NCBI RefSeq assembly: GCF_004799325.1
Contig: NZ_SSMD01000001.1
Coordinates: 124,001-188,000 of the forward strand
Direction of reading: 5' to 3'
Source: Thalassobius vesicularis
GTDB lineage: Bacteria; Pseudomonadota; Alphaproteobacteria; Rhodobacterales; Rhodobacteraceae
DNA length: 64,000 nt
Part shown: in pieces, positions 1-9,214 of the stretch
Position numbering within the stretch: the stretch's first letter is position 1
Layout of the letters: every line of letters begins with the position of its first letter
The notes under the pieces: generated by a model
Told to the model about the DNA's origin: nothing
The model's input: the letters and a program-made list of their open reading frames with translations, nothing else
Databases searched by the model: none
Program-made: the position numbers and the translations under genes

Positions 1-141
1 GGCTTTCAGGGTGTGAACGGCATCTTCCGTCTGCGCAGCGACGGCACCAACGAGCGTGGCCTGGCCATCGCCCAAATCCAGAACAAGAAAGTCGTGATCA
101 TCGACGCCGCCCCCCGCACTTTCGCGGGCAGCGGTATGTAA
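1..141 (+). CDS. C-terminal end of a periplasmic-binding-type protein (penicillin-binding protein activator-like), 5' truncated by the window
   Basis: An open frame enters from the left edge and stops with TAA at 139-141, giving the last 46 residues. It reads GVNGIFRLRSDGTNERG and then KVVIIDAAPRTF, which resembles the C-terminal end of type I periplasmic-binding proteins annotated as penicillin-binding protein activators (LpoA-like) in Rhodobacterales. The role would be in the periplasm, helping peptidoglycan synthases. The gene is followed 15 bases later by glnD on the same strand. The identification rests on the tail only, so it could be another amino-acid-type binding protein. Confidence 0.5.
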   Translation, partial: GFQGVNGIFRLRSDGTNERGLAIAQIQNKKVVIIDAAPRTFAGSGM

Positions 142-156
142 TCCAAAGATCCTATC

Positions 157-2916
157 ATGAAAGATACGCCTGAAGCGCCGGACAGCCTGATCTGTCCGGC
201 AACGCGCATTTTCGATGCGGCCTCGGTGGACGCACAGATCGCCGCTGCTACCAAAGGCAAAAGCGATCCCGCTGACATCCGCTCGGCCGTGGTGCCGATC
301 TTGCTACAGGCCCGCAAGGACGGGATGGACGCGATCGAGGCGGCCTTTACTGCCCAGCCCCTAGCGGCCCGGCCCACGACGCGGGCCTATACCTGGCTGA
401 CCGATTGCATCGTCATCACCGCAATGGACATCGCCACCCGTCTGATGGCACCGAAAGGCGCCAAGCCCGAGCAGATGACCGTGATCGCCGTCGGCGGCTA
501 TGGCCGGGGAGAGATGGCGCCGTTTTCGGACGTGGACCTGCTGTTCCTGACGCCGCACCGGATCACCCCCTGGGCCGAGCAGATCATCGAGTCGATGCTC
601 TATATCCTGTGGGATCTGCGGCTGAAGGTCGGGCACTCGTCGCGCACCATCAAGGACTGCATCAAGCTGGGCCGCGAGGATTTCACCATCCGCACCGCCC
701 TGCTGGAGCATCGCGTCCTCACCGGCGACCGCGCATTGGCGACTGAGCTGGACCAGCGCCTGTGGTCCGAACTTTTCAAAGGCACGGCCGCTGAATTCAT
801 CGAGGCCAAACTGGCCGAGCGCGACGCCCGCCACAACCGGCAGGGCGGCCAGCGTTACGTGGTCGAACCGAACGTGAAAGAGGGCAAGGGCGGTCTGCGC
901 GACCTGCAATCGCTGTTCTGGATCGCCAAGTATCTGCACCAGGTTCAGGACACCGCGGAACTTGTCCGCCTGAAGGTGTTCACCGCCGACGAGTACAAGA
1001 CCTTCATCCGGGCCGAGGATTTCCTCTGGGCGGTCCGCTGCCACCTGCACCTGTTCACCGGGCGCTCCTCGGACCAGCTGACGTTTGACCTGCAGGTCGA
1101 GGTCGCCGCTCGGATCGGCTATACCGACAAGGGCGGGCGCCGCGCGGTCGAGCATTTCATGCAGGACTATTTCCGCCACGCGACCGCAACCGGCGACCTG
1201 ACCCGCATCTTCCTTACCAAACTGGAAGCCATGCACGTCAAAAGCGCCCCCCTGCTCGAGCGCATCTTTCGCCGGACGCCCAAGGTCAAGGGAGGCTACA
1301 AGGTCATCCACAACCGTCTGGCAATCGAGAACGAGAAAAAGTTCCTGTCCGACAAGCTGAACCTGCTGCGCCTGTTCGAAGAGGGCCTGCGGACCGGGAT
1401 GCTGATCCACCCCGACGCCATGCGTCTGGTGACGGCCAACCTGCACTTGATCGACGACGACATGCGCAACGACCGCGAGGCGCAGCGCATTTTCATGGAC
1501 CTGCTGCTGAAGCACGGCAACCCCGAACGCGCCCTGCGCCGCATGAACGAACTGGGCGTTCTGGCTGCCTTCATCCCCGAGTTCGAACCGATCGTGGCGA
1601 TGATGCAGTTCAACATGTACCACCACTACACGGTGGACGAGCACACGATCCAATGTATCCGCGTCCTCAGCCAGCTGGAGCACGGCGACCTGATCGAGGA
1701 ATTGCCGGTCGTCAGCGGCATCCTGAAACGGGGCGTGAACCGCCGCATCATCTATACGGCGCTGCTGCTGCATGACATCGGCAAAGGCCGGGACGAGGAT
1801 CACTCGGTCCTTGGCGCGCAGATCGCCCGCAAGGTGGCCCCGCGCCTTGGCCTGTCCAAGGCTGATTGCGAGACGGTCGAATGGCTGGTCCGCTATCACC
1901 TGCTGATGTCCGACATGGCGCAGAAACGTGACCTGTCCGACCCGCGCACCCTGCGCGACTTTGCCAAGGCCGTGAAGAACCGCAAGCGGCTGGACCTGCT
2001 GGCCATCCTGACGGTCTGCGATATCCGGGGCGTCGGCCCGGGCACCTGGAACAACTGGAAGGCCATGCTGCTGCGCCAGTTGCACAAGGAAACCGCCCAG
2101 GCGCTGGAACACGGGCTTGAAGAGCTGAACCGCGAGAACCGGGGCGCCGAGGCACGCCGCTCGCTGCGTGATGCGCTGGACGGTTGGGACCCCGCCGCCC
2201 TGCGCCACGAAACCAGCCGGCATTATCCGCCCTACTGGCAGGGTCTGAACACGCAGACGCATGTCATCTTTGCCAACCTTCTGCGCGGCATTCCGGATGA
2301 CGAGGTTCGCATCGACCTGCACTTGGACGCCGACCGCGACGCTACGCGCGCCTGCTTTGCGCTGGTGGACCACCCCGGCATCTTCTCGCGTCTGGCGGGA
2401 GCGCTGGCGCTGGTGGGCGCGAACGTCGTCGATGCGCGGACCTATACCTCGAATGACGGCTACGCCACGGCGGTGTTCTGGATTCAGGACGCCGACGGCC
2501 ACCCCTTCGAGGAAGCCCGCCTGCCCCGCCTGCGCCAGATGATCCTGAAAACCCTGAAGGGCGAAGTCGTGGCCACCGAAGCCATCAAATCGCGCGACAA
2601 GATCAAGAAACGCGAACGCGCGTTCAAGGTGCCCACCTCGATCACCTTCGACAACGAAGGCTCGGACATCTACACGATCATCGAGGTCGACACCCGCGAC
2701 CGCCCCGGCCTGCTGTTCGATCTGACCCGCACGATGGCCGCCAACAACGTCTATATCGCCAGCGCCGTGATCGCTACGTACGGGGAGCAAGTCGTCGACA
2801 CGTTCTACGTCAAGGACATGTTCGGGCTGAAGTTCCACTCGGCCGCCAAGCAGAAGGCACTGGAACGCAAGCTGCGCGAAGCGATCGACAAAGGTGTGGA
2901 AAGGGCCATTTCGTGA
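157..2916 (+). CDS. glnD: [Protein-PII] uridylyltransferase / uridylyl-removing enzyme
   Basis: GlnD senses glutamine and uridylylates or de-uridylylates the PII proteins (GlnB/GlnK), setting glutamine synthetase activity and NtrBC signalling in the cytoplasm. The 919-residue protein has the family's full length and domain order. The nucleotidyltransferase motif GGYGRG followed by SDVD lies at about residues 113-127. The HD phosphohydrolase motif (LLHDIGKG, H539-D540) sits in mid-protein. Two C-terminal ACT domains, which bind glutamine, start near residues 737 (HPGIFSRLAG) and 846 (DRPGLLFDLT). The ATG at 157 lies 15 bases after the preceding gene. The stop codon overlaps the GTG start of murJ, so the two are probably translationally coupled. 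Confidence 0.97.
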   Translation: MKDTPEAPDSLICPATRIFDAASVDAQIAAATKGKSDPADIRSAVVPILLQARKDGMDAIEAAFTAQPLAARPTTRAYTWLTDCIVITAMDIATRLMAPKGAKPEQMTVIAVGGYGRGEMAPFSDVDLLFLTPHRITPWAEQIIESMLYILWDLRLKVGHSSRTIKDCIKLGREDFTIRTALLEHRVLTGDRALATELDQRLWSELFKGTAAEFIEAKLAERDARHNRQGGQRYVVEPNVKEGKGGLRDLQSLFWIAKYLHQVQDTAELVRLKVFTADEYKTFIRAEDFLWAVRCHLHLFTGRSSDQLTFDLQVEVAARIGYTDKGGRRAVEHFMQDYFRHATATGDLTRIFLTKLEAMHVKSAPLLERIFRRTPKVKGGYKVIHNRLAIENEKKFLSDKLNLLRLFEEGLRTGMLIHPDAMRLVTANLHLIDDDMRNDREAQRIFMDLLLKHGNPERALRRMNELGVLAAFIPEFEPIVAMMQFNMYHHYTVDEHTIQCIRVLSQLEHGDLIEELPVVSGILKRGVNRRIIYTALLLHDIGKGRDEDHSVLGAQIARKVAPRLGLSKADCETVEWLVRYHLLMSDMAQKRDLSDPRTLRDFAKAVKNRKRLDLLAILTVCDIRGVGPGTWNNWKAMLLRQLHKETAQALEHGLEELNRENRGAEARRSLRDALDGWDPAALRHETSRHYPPYWQGLNTQTHVIFANLLRGIPDDEVRIDLHLDADRDATRACFALVDHPGIFSRLAGALALVGANVVDARTYTSNDGYATAVFWIQDADGHPFEEARLPRLRQMILKTLKGEVVATEAIKSRDKIKKRERAFKVPTSITFDNEGSDIYTIIEVDTRDRPGLLFDLTRTMAANNVYIASAVIATYGEQVVDTFYVKDMFGLKFHSAAKQKALERKLREAIDKGVERAIS

Positions 2917-4457
2917 AACCCATCCGCCTGATCTCGGGCTTTCTGACGGTCGGGGTCTGGACCCTGGCCAGCCGCATTCTGGGCTTTGTCCGGGATGCAA
3001 TCATCCTGGCCTATCTGGGCACCGGCCCCGCGTACGAGGCCTATGTGGTGGCCTTCCGCCTGCCCAACATGTTCCGCCGCTTCTTTGCCGAGGGCGCGTT
3101 CAACATGGCCTTCATCCCGATCTTTTCCAAGAAGCTGGAGGGGGGCGAGGATGCCGAGGGCTTTGCCGCGCAGGCGTTCGCCGGGTTGGCCTCGATCCTG
3201 ATCCTGATCACATTGGCTGCGCAGGCGGTGATGCCGTGGATGATCTACGGGCTGGCCTCGGGGTTTGCGGGGCAGGAACAGTTTGATTTGTCAGTGGAAT
3301 TCGCGCGGATTGCCTTTCCCTACATCCTGTTCATCTCGCTGGCTGCGCTGCTGTCAGGGGTGCTGAACGCGCTGGGGCGCTTTGCCGCCGCGGCCGCAGC
3401 ACCGGTGCTGCTGAACGTGCTGCTGGTGGGGGTGATGATCGTGGCCGCCCTGACCGGAGGCGACATCGCCCGCGCCCTGATCTGGACCATCCCGCTGGCG
3501 GGCATGGCGCAACTTGCGCTGGTCTGGATCGCAGCGCGCAAGGCCGGGTTCCACGTGCATTTCCAGCGTCCCCGGATGACGCCTGACATGCGCCGGCTGA
3601 TCCGCGTCGCCGTACCCGCCGCGCTGGCCGGGGGCGTGGTGCAGGTAAACCTGCTGGTCGGCCAACAGGTCGCCAGCTATTTCGAGCGCGCCGTGGGCTG
3701 GCTCTATGCCGCCGACCGGCTGTATCAGCTGCCGTTGGGCGTGGTCGGCATCGCGATTGGCGTGGTGCTGCTGCCCGACCTGTCGCGCCGTCTGAAGGCC
3801 CGCGACGACGAGGGCGCGCGCAATGCGCTGTCCCGCGCGGCCGAGGTTTCCCTGGCGCTGACCATACCCGCCGCCGTGGCGCTGGTGGTCATCCCGGGGC
3901 CGTTGGTCTCGGTCCTATTCCAGCGCGGAGCGACGACATCGGCGGACGTGCAGGCGATCGCGCTGGCCGTGGCGATCTACGGGTTGGGCCTGCCTGCCTT
4001 CGTGATTCAGAAAATCCTGCAACCGCTGTTCTTTGCGCGCGAGGATACGCGCCGCCCGTTTAACTACGCGGTCGCCTCGATGGTGGTGAATGCCGGGATT
4101 GCAATCGGTCTGGCCCCGGTTGCTGGATGGATTTCCTGTGCGATTGCAACGACTTTCGCCGCCTGGGCGATGGTCGGCCTGCTGTCACGCGGCGCCCGCC
4201 CGTTCGGAGACGTGGCCCGGTTCGATGCCCGGTTCCACCGCCGGATCTGGCGGATCGTCGCAGCCTCGGGGATCATGGGCGTCTGCCTGTGGGGCGCGGC
4301 CTGGCTGATGGAGGGCGCATTGCACGCCTCCGGCCTGCGCTACGCGGCCTTGCTGGCGTTGGTTCTGATCGGCATGGTCAGCTATTTCGGCGCGGGCCAG
4401 ATCATCGGCGCATTCCGTCTGGCCGAGTTCAAACGCTCGTTCAAGCGCGGCGGTTAA
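2913..4457 (+). CDS. murJ: Lipid II flippase MurJ (MviN family)
   Basis: MurJ moves the peptidoglycan precursor lipid II across the inner membrane. The protein has 514 residues, the usual size, and is a run of hydrophobic segments compatible with about 14 transmembrane helices. It opens with the family-typical pattern in which TLASRILGFVRD precedes RLPNMFRRFFAEGAFN. The start is a GTG whose TGA overlaps the glnD stop (GTGA), an arrangement common for murJ after glnD in Alphaproteobacteria. The 3' end overlaps the convergent rhomboid gene by four bases. Confidence 0.96.
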   Translation: MKPIRLISGFLTVGVWTLASRILGFVRDAIILAYLGTGPAYEAYVVAFRLPNMFRRFFAEGAFNMAFIPIFSKKLEGGEDAEGFAAQAFAGLASILILITLAAQAVMPWMIYGLASGFAGQEQFDLSVEFARIAFPYILFISLAALLSGVLNALGRFAAAAAAPVLLNVLLVGVMIVAALTGGDIARALIWTIPLAGMAQLALVWIAARKAGFHVHFQRPRMTPDMRRLIRVAVPAALAGGVVQVNLLVGQQVASYFERAVGWLYAADRLYQLPLGVVGIAIGVVLLPDLSRRLKARDDEGARNALSRAAEVSLALTIPAAVALVVIPGPLVSVLFQRGATTSADVQAIALAVAIYGLGLPAFVIQKILQPLFFAREDTRRPFNYAVASMVVNAGIAIGLAPVAGWISCAIATTFAAWAMVGLLSRGARPFGDVARFDARFHRRIWRIVAASGIMGVCLWGAAWLMEGALHASGLRYAALLALVLIGMVSYFGAGQIIGAFRLAEFKRSFKRGG

Positions 4458-5137
4458 CGGTGGCGCAGGCGGTCGCGCAAGCGCCGCCAGCCCCCCGGCA
4501 CCAACACGAAGGACACCACGAACCCGACGATGAACCCGCCGACATCGGCGATCCAATCGGGCTGTCCGCCGAAAATCAGGCCGAAAATCAACTGGATACC
4601 CATCAGCACGCCGATCAGACGGAAGGCTTGCAGCCGGTTGCCGCCGACCAAGGTCTGATGGGTGAACAGCAAGAAGGAATAGGCCCCGATCAACGCATAA
4701 ACGCCCGGGAACGCGCCGATCAGCGCGAATTGCGTGTCCACGATCAGCCCGTAAATCACCGCCCCCGCGACGATGCCCAGCACGAACACCAGCAGCGTCG
4801 CCAGCTGCGAGAACACCTTGCCGACCATATTCCCCAGCGCCAAAACCATGACGCCCGCGAACACGGCCTGCGTCAGGCTGCTATGGATGAACGCGTAAGA
4901 GACGAAGCGGATCAGATGCTCGGCCGGGTATTGGCCCAGTTCCAGCATCCTGTTGAAAATCAACGCAGAAAACCCGTAAGTCTGCACCGCGTCCAGCCGC
5001 CAACCCACCGCCTGCGGCCCTCCGGCCAGACCGCGCGCGCCCAGATCAAAGGCGATCTCGATCCCCATGATCAGCAGGAACAGCGCGACCACGACGGGCG
5101 GCACGGTGTTGAATGGGGCGTTATTTTCTTCGCTCAT
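4454..5137 (-). CDS. Rhomboid-family membrane protein, probably catalytically inactive
   Basis: A 227-residue polytopic protein with the rhomboid fold signature: about six hydrophobic segments, a HSSLTQAVFAGVM-like TM2 region, and GVYALIGAYSF in TM4. Active rhomboid proteases need a serine in GxSG (TM4) and a histidine in AHxxG (TM6). Here the corresponding stretches are GAFPG (residues 141-145, Pro144 at the serine position) and ADVGG (Asp198 at the histidine position), so the catalytic dyad is absent. This makes it a pseudo-rhomboid, which in other systems binds or stabilises membrane proteins without cutting them. It lies convergent to murJ and divergent from trpS. The family call is firm; the inactivity is inferred from the motifs. 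Confidence 0.85.
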   Translation of the reverse strand: MSEENNAPFNTVPPVVVALFLLIMGIEIAFDLGARGLAGGPQAVGWRLDAVQTYGFSALIFNRMLELGQYPAEHLIRFVSYAFIHSSLTQAVFAGVMVLALGNMVGKVFSQLATLLVFVLGIVAGAVIYGLIVDTQFALIGAFPGVYALIGAYSFLLFTHQTLVGGNRLQAFRLIGVLMGIQLIFGLIFGGQPDWIADVGGFIVGFVVSFVLVPGGWRRLRDRLRHR

Positions 5138-5209
5138 CGGGCTTTCCTTGACGCAGGTTCAGGGCATGGGTAAGCCACCCTCACCAATAAATCCAGACGG
5201 AGATACACC

Positions 5210-6256
5210 ATGTCGGATGCGGTCCAAACGCAATCCAATCCGAACGCCGCTTTCAAACAGCGCGTGTTTTCGGGCATCCAGCCCTCGGGCGGGCTGACCC
5301 TGGGCAACTATCTGGGCGCGATCAAGCGCTTCGTGGAAAAGCAGCACGACGGGATCGAGACGATCTATTGCGTCGTGGACCTGCACGCGATCACCGTCTG
5401 GCAAGACCCCGAAGCCCTGCGCAAACAAACGCGCGAACTGACCGCCGGCTTTATCGCCAGCGGGATCGATCCGGAAAAATCCATTCTTTTCAATCAGTCG
5501 CAGGTGACCGAGCACGCTCAGCTGGGATGGATTTTCAACTGCGTGGCGCGCATGGGCTGGATGCAGCGCATGACCCAGTGGAAGGATAAGGCGGGCAAGA
5601 ATGCTCAGAACGCCTCGCTGGGGTTGTTCGCTTATCCGTCGCTGATGGCGGCTGACATTCTGCTGTACCACGCGACCGAAGTTCCGGTGGGCGAGGACCA
5701 GAAACAGCACGTCGAGCTGACGCGGGACATCGCGATCAAGTTCAACCATGACTATGGCGTCGACTTCTTCCCGATCCCGGATCCGGTGATCGAAGGGGCG
5801 GCCACGCGGGTTATGTCCTTGAGAGATGGGACAAAAAAGATGTCGAAGTCCGATCCGTCGGATGCCAGCCGCATCAACATGACCGACGACGCCGACACGA
5901 TCGCCAAGAAAATCCGCAAGGCCAAGACCGATCCCGAGGCTTTGCCGAGCGAAATTAAAGGCTTGGACGATCGCCCGGACGCGCGCAACCTGGTCAACAT
6001 CTACGCAGCACTAGCCGACCAATCGGTGGACGCCGTTCTGGCCGAGGTTGGCGGCAAGCAGTTTTCCGAGTTCAAACCGATGCTGGCCGATCTGGCGGTT
6101 GAGAAGCTGTCGCCGATTTCCATGGAAATGCAACGGCTTATGCAAGACCCGGCCGAGATCGACCGCATCCTGGGCCGTGGTGCCGAGCGTGCGCGCGAGA
6201 TCGCCGCGCCGATCCTGGCCAAGACCTATGACATCGTCGGCATGATCCGCAGCTGA
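5210..6256 (+). CDS. trpS: Tryptophan--tRNA ligase
   Basis: A cytoplasmic class I aminoacyl-tRNA synthetase charging tRNA-Trp. The 348-residue length is normal for bacterial TrpRS. The HIGH-like signature is TLGN (residues 30-33, after SGIQPSGGL), and the KMSKS loop is at residues 210-214 ([10 protein letters not shown]). The ATG at 5210 follows a GGAGA Shine-Dalgarno at a normal distance. It stands alone, divergent from the rhomboid gene, and is followed by a very stable hairpin at 6265-6291. Confidence 0.98.
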   Translation: MSDAVQTQSNPNAAFKQRVFSGIQPSGGLTLGNYLGAIKRFVEKQHDGIETIYCVVDLHAITVWQDPEALRKQTRELTAGFIASGIDPEKSILFNQSQVTEHAQLGWIFNCVARMGWMQRMTQWKDKAGKNAQNASLGLFAYPSLMAADILLYHATEVPVGEDQKQHVELTRDIAIKFNHDYGVDFFPIPDPVIEGAATRVMSLRDGTKKMSKSDPSDASRINMTDDADTIAKKIRKAKTDPEALPSEIKGLDDRPDARNLVNIYAALADQSVDAVLAEVGGKQFSEFKPMLADLAVEKLSPISMEMQRLMQDPAEIDRILGRGAERAREIAAPILAKTYDIVGMIRS

Positions 6257-6264
6257 CGATTTCG

Positions 6265-6291
6265 CCCCGCGCCGGCCCACCCGGCGCGGGG
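6265..6291 (+). terminator. Hairpin after trpS
   Basis: Eleven perfectly paired bases, CCCCGCGCCGG and CCGGCGCGGGG, around a CCCAC loop, starting 8 bases after the trpS stop. There is no clear U-run after it, so it may be a weak or Rho-assisted terminator or an RNA-stabilising 3' structure. Confidence 0.6.
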
Positions 6292-6346
6292 CATTCATGT
6301 TCGGGTAATCCCGGAAATTGTATGATTCTCGCTGAAAATCGTACGT

Positions 6347-6919
6347 TCAGATCAGGCGCACGCGGGTGCCGACCTCGACCAGATCGAACAGCTCTGCAAT
6401 CTTCTCGTTATAGAGGCCAATACAGCCGTCCGAGGACCGCCGACCGATCTTGCGCGTGTCGTGGGTGCCGTGGATGCGGTAGTACTGCCAGCTGAGATAC
6501 AGCGCGTGGGTGCCCAGCGGATTTTGCGGCCCGGCGGGGATGAAGGCGGGGAGCGAGGGATCGCGCTCGCGCATCGAGGGGGTGGGCGTCCAACGCGGGC
6601 CCTTCACCTTTTTCACGACATGGGTATCGCCCAGCCGGGTCAGTTCACGCGACATCGGGACCGAGGTCGGATACAGGCGGTAATCCAGCCCGTCGCCCGA
6701 CCAGTAGTGCAGCGCGCGCGAGTCGGTATCGGCGACGATCACCCCGACGCCAAGCGAGTCGAAATGGTCGCGCCAATCCACCCGCGCAAAGCTGGAGATG
6801 TTGCGGCGCACGGCGGGATCCGTGGCGCGCTCCTCTTGCGCGAGGGCGCGGAGCGGGAGCAGAGCGGGCGCGGCCAAGGCGGCGGCGCCCAGCATCAGGG
6901 ATCGGCGGGAAACGGTCAT
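6347..6919 (-). CDS. L,D-transpeptidase (YkuD domain), exported
   Basis: A periplasmic enzyme that makes 3-3 peptidoglycan cross-links or attaches proteins to peptidoglycan. The start at 6919 is preferred because it places a GAGG Shine-Dalgarno 6 bases upstream and puts the signal at the N-terminus; an in-frame ATG ten codons earlier lacks this. The leader MTVSRRSLMLGAAALAAP has a twin Arg and ends in ALA, suggesting Tat or Sec export. The YkuD domain occupies about residues 55-190. The nucleophile is Cys166 in RRSSDGCIGLYN, preceded by the HGTH histidines at 150-153. The canonical SHGCIR is SDGCIG here, a variant seen in a subgroup of the family. Length (190 residues) is normal. Confidence 0.9.
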   Translation of the reverse strand: MTVSRRSLMLGAAALAAPALLPLRALAQEERATDPAVRRNISSFARVDWRDHFDSLGVGVIVADTDSRALHYWSGDGLDYRLYPTSVPMSRELTRLGDTHVVKKVKGPRWTPTPSMRERDPSLPAFIPAGPQNPLGTHALYLSWQYYRIHGTHDTRKIGRRSSDGCIGLYNEKIAELFDLVEVGTRVRLI

Positions 6920-7004
6920 GGGGTCCTCGGTCTTTTGCTGCAAGTGCAAAAGACCTCAGGCAGGCGCGGGGCTCAACTCACGATCCGGTGTGCTGCGCGT
7001 GAGC

Positions 7005-7709
7005 TTAGCCGAATTTCACGAACAGCTTGGCGTAGGGCTTTTTCAGACCGGCCAGCGCGGATTTGACGGTGGCCATGTCACCGCTGCGGGCGGCGTCCAT
7101 CAGCGCGGCAACCGAGGCGGCAAATTCGGCGCTGAGCGTGTCATATTCGGCATTACCGGCCGCTTCGGGCGGGGGCGAGGCCAGCAGGTCGCCGGACAGA
7201 TAGGCCAGAACGGCGGCTTTCTCGCGCAGCAGGGCCAGCGCGTCGGGCTGGGACAGATCGAAGGTCAGCACACCCTCCATCTGGGCGTGGTAGGCGTTCA
7301 TGCGGTCCGAGTAGCTTTCGATGCCGTTGCGGGCATGCATGTCCGACAGCACGTCGCGGACATGTTCCAGCGTTTCGTGGGCTTCGGGCAGCTGACCGGC
7401 CAGAACCTCGGCCTGGGCGGCAGACAGCGCGGCGGTCACGTCCTGCACGGTGGCGGGCCAGCCGGTATCCTCGGCCAGATGGGCGGGGGGCGTGGCGCCG
7501 TAGCTGGCGGCGAACTGACCCCAGGCGGCGGCAAAGCCCTTCATCGCCTGCGTCGCGGTTTCGGGCGAGCCGGCGTTGGTCTGGAACAGGGCGGCGCGAT
7601 AGCGGGCGTACATGCCGCGATAGGCCGCGTCGAAATCGGCCAGCGGGCCAGCGATCGCGGGGGCGGCCAGCGACAGGCCAAGGATCAGGGGAAGAAAGGC
7701 GCGTTTCAT
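7005..7709 (-). CDS. Secreted alpha-helical protein of unknown function
   Basis: I do not recognise a named family. The start at 7709 gives 234 residues beginning with a clean signal peptide, MKRAFLPLILGLSLAAPAIA, so the protein is periplasmic. The mature part is rich in Ala and Glu and looks all-helical. It has a conserved-looking block with spaced histidines (HETLEHVRDVLSDMHARNG, then YHAQME) in mid-protein. The C-terminal third (SVAALMDAARSGDMATVKSA, ending KKPYAKLFVKFG) has the rhythm of a cytochrome c'-like four-helix bundle, but there is no CXXCH, so no covalent heme. The spaced His and Met residues might bind a metal; that is inference only. It sits between an L,D-transpeptidase and a lipoprotein gene, all on the minus strand. 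Confidence 0.75.
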   Translation of the reverse strand: MKRAFLPLILGLSLAAPAIAGPLADFDAAYRGMYARYRAALFQTNAGSPETATQAMKGFAAAWGQFAASYGATPPAHLAEDTGWPATVQDVTAALSAAQAEVLAGQLPEAHETLEHVRDVLSDMHARNGIESYSDRMNAYHAQMEGVLTFDLSQPDALALLREKAAVLAYLSGDLLASPPPEAAGNAEYDTLSAEFAASVAALMDAARSGDMATVKSALAGLKKPYAKLFVKFG

Positions 7710-7786
7710 CGGGGACTCCGGGTTGGGATGGCGCACACATGCCATGCGGAGAATGTGTGCGCCTTGATTGGCGTCAAATCGCGCGG

Positions 7787-8209
7787 TCAGTTGGAGAAGG
7801 TGCCGTGCCGTTCGCGGCGGAAGAAGACCATGATGCCGGGTTCGCGGAAATGCACGCGGGTGCCGTTGTCATAGGCGCGGACGGTCATGCAGGTCAGATC
7901 GGCGGGCGGTGGTTCGGGGTTGAACCACTGGCAATAGAGATCGCCCTTGATCCACCAGCGGCCGGTCTTGGGATAGGTCTTGTGTTTCACCAGCAGCGGG
8001 CGCCATTGCAACACGGTGGTGCCGTCGGCGGCCCAGGTCTGGACCTCGGCGGCCATGTCGGGCGGGTTCTTGTAGTCGTCGGTTTCGCGGGGCAAGTCGT
8101 AGGTGACAGTGCGCCCTTCCAGCAGGCGCTGGATCGGGTGGCGGGTGTCGCCGGCGGGCAGGCAGGCGGCCAGCAACGGCAAGGCAAGCAGGGCAAGGAA
8201 ACGGAGCAT
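7787..8209 (-). CDS. Small lipoprotein of unknown function
   Basis: The start at 8209 follows an AGGA Shine-Dalgarno (6-base spacing) and gives 140 residues. The first 16 residues, MLRFLALLALPLLAAC, form a lipoprotein signal with a LLAAC lipobox, so the mature protein should be lipid-anchored at Cys16. The remainder holds GRTVTYDLPRE, a WRP segment, GRWWIKGDLYCQWF and a FREPGIMVFFRRE end. The tryptophan-rich centre and the two cysteines (YCQW, LTCM) suggest a compact beta domain with a disulfide. No function can be assigned. The adjacent gene in the same direction is the helical secreted protein. Confidence 0.75.
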   Translation of the reverse strand: MLRFLALLALPLLAACLPAGDTRHPIQRLLEGRTVTYDLPRETDDYKNPPDMAAEVQTWAADGTTVLQWRPLLVKHKTYPKTGRWWIKGDLYCQWFNPEPPPADLTCMTVRAYDNGTRVHFREPGIMVFFRRERHGTFSN

Positions 8210-8353
8210 GGGAAATCCTGTGGTCTGAATGCGCGCAGTGTCGGCGGCGGCGGGGCGTTGCGTCAAGCGGGTGCGCGATCAAAACCCCGTCAAACTACGG
8301 TATCGACCCTGCCGGACACGCCCCGTAGCCTGCGCCCTCAAAGGAGCACCAAA

Positions 8354-9214
8354 ATGGCACTGAGCAACACGATCCGCACCTATTTCAACGGCACCTGGCA
8401 TCAGGGCGACGTCAACGTCATGGGGGCGGCCGATCATGGCGCCTGGCTGGGCAGCAACGTGTTCGACGGGGCGCGGTTCTTTGACGGCCTGACCCCGGAT
8501 CTGGAGGCGCATTGCGCGCGGGTCAACCGCTCGGCCCGGGCGCTGATGATCGAGCCGACGGTGGAAACCGACGAGATGGTCGCGCTGGTGCGCGAGGGGC
8601 TGAAGGGGTTCCAAGCCGGCGAGGCGGTCTATATCCGCCCGATGTACTGGGCGATCAACGGCGATGCGTCCGGCATCGTGCCGACGCCCGAAGCAACCGG
8701 ATTCGCGATCTGCCTGGAGGCGATCCCGATGGCCGCCCCCGAGGCCAGTACAACGCTGACCCGCACCCGTTTCCGCCGCCCGGTGCTGGAGGACGCAGTG
8801 TGCAACGCCAAGGCCGGGTGCCTGTACCCGAACAACGCGCGGATGCTGGCCGAAGCGAAGTCCAAGGGCTTTGGCAATGCGCTGGTCGCTGACGCGATGG
8901 GCAATGTCGCCGAAAGCGCCACGGCGAACGTGTTCATGGTCAAGGACGGAGAGGTGTTCACTCCGATCGCCAACGGCACCTTCCTGGCCGGGATCACCCG
9001 CGCGCGGCACATCAAGAACCTGCGGGCAGACGGAATCACCGTGCACGAGACGGTGCTGACGTTCGATGATTTCCACAAGGCGGACGAGGTGTTCCTGTCG
9101 GGCAACATGAACAAGGTCACGCCAGTGACCGCGTTCGACGACACGCGCTATGCGGTGGGGCCGGTGACGAAACGGACGCGCGAGCTGTATTGGGATTGGG
9201 CGCACTCGGGCTGA
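8354..9214 (+). CDS. ilvE: Branched-chain amino acid aminotransferase (fold-type IV PLP enzyme)
   Basis: This PLP enzyme transfers the amino group between glutamate and branched-chain keto acids. The frame is open much further upstream, but the ATG at 8354 has an AAGGAG Shine-Dalgarno (8341-8346) and gives 286 residues, the normal IlvE size. Diagnostic features are FNGTWHQGD and DHGAWLGSNVFDGARFFDG near the N-terminus, the Schiff-base lysine in VCNAKAGCLYPNN, and GNVAESATANVF with LSGNMNKVTPV towards the end. A related D-amino-acid or aminodeoxychorismate-lyase activity cannot be excluded, since fold-type IV enzymes resemble one another. Its last 98 bases are overlapped by the opposite-strand phosphatase frame. 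Confidence 0.85.
   Translation: MALSNTIRTYFNGTWHQGDVNVMGAADHGAWLGSNVFDGARFFDGLTPDLEAHCARVNRSARALMIEPTVETDEMVALVREGLKGFQAGEAVYIRPMYWAINGDASGIVPTPEATGFAICLEAIPMAAPEASTTLTRTRFRRPVLEDAVCNAKAGCLYPNNARMLAEAKSKGFGNALVADAMGNVAESATANVFMVKDGEVFTPIANGTFLAGITRARHIKNLRADGITVHETVLTFDDFHKADEVFLSGNMNKVTPVTAFDDTRYAVGPVTKRTRELYWDWAHSG

Noticed and set aside
361-3000. Long 879-codon minus-strand open frame opposite glnD
   Set aside because: It is the exact antisense of glnD, which has full-length domain motifs. Long antisense frames arise from GC-rich third-position bias; composition (Gln/Val/Asp/His-rich, no motifs) is not protein-like.
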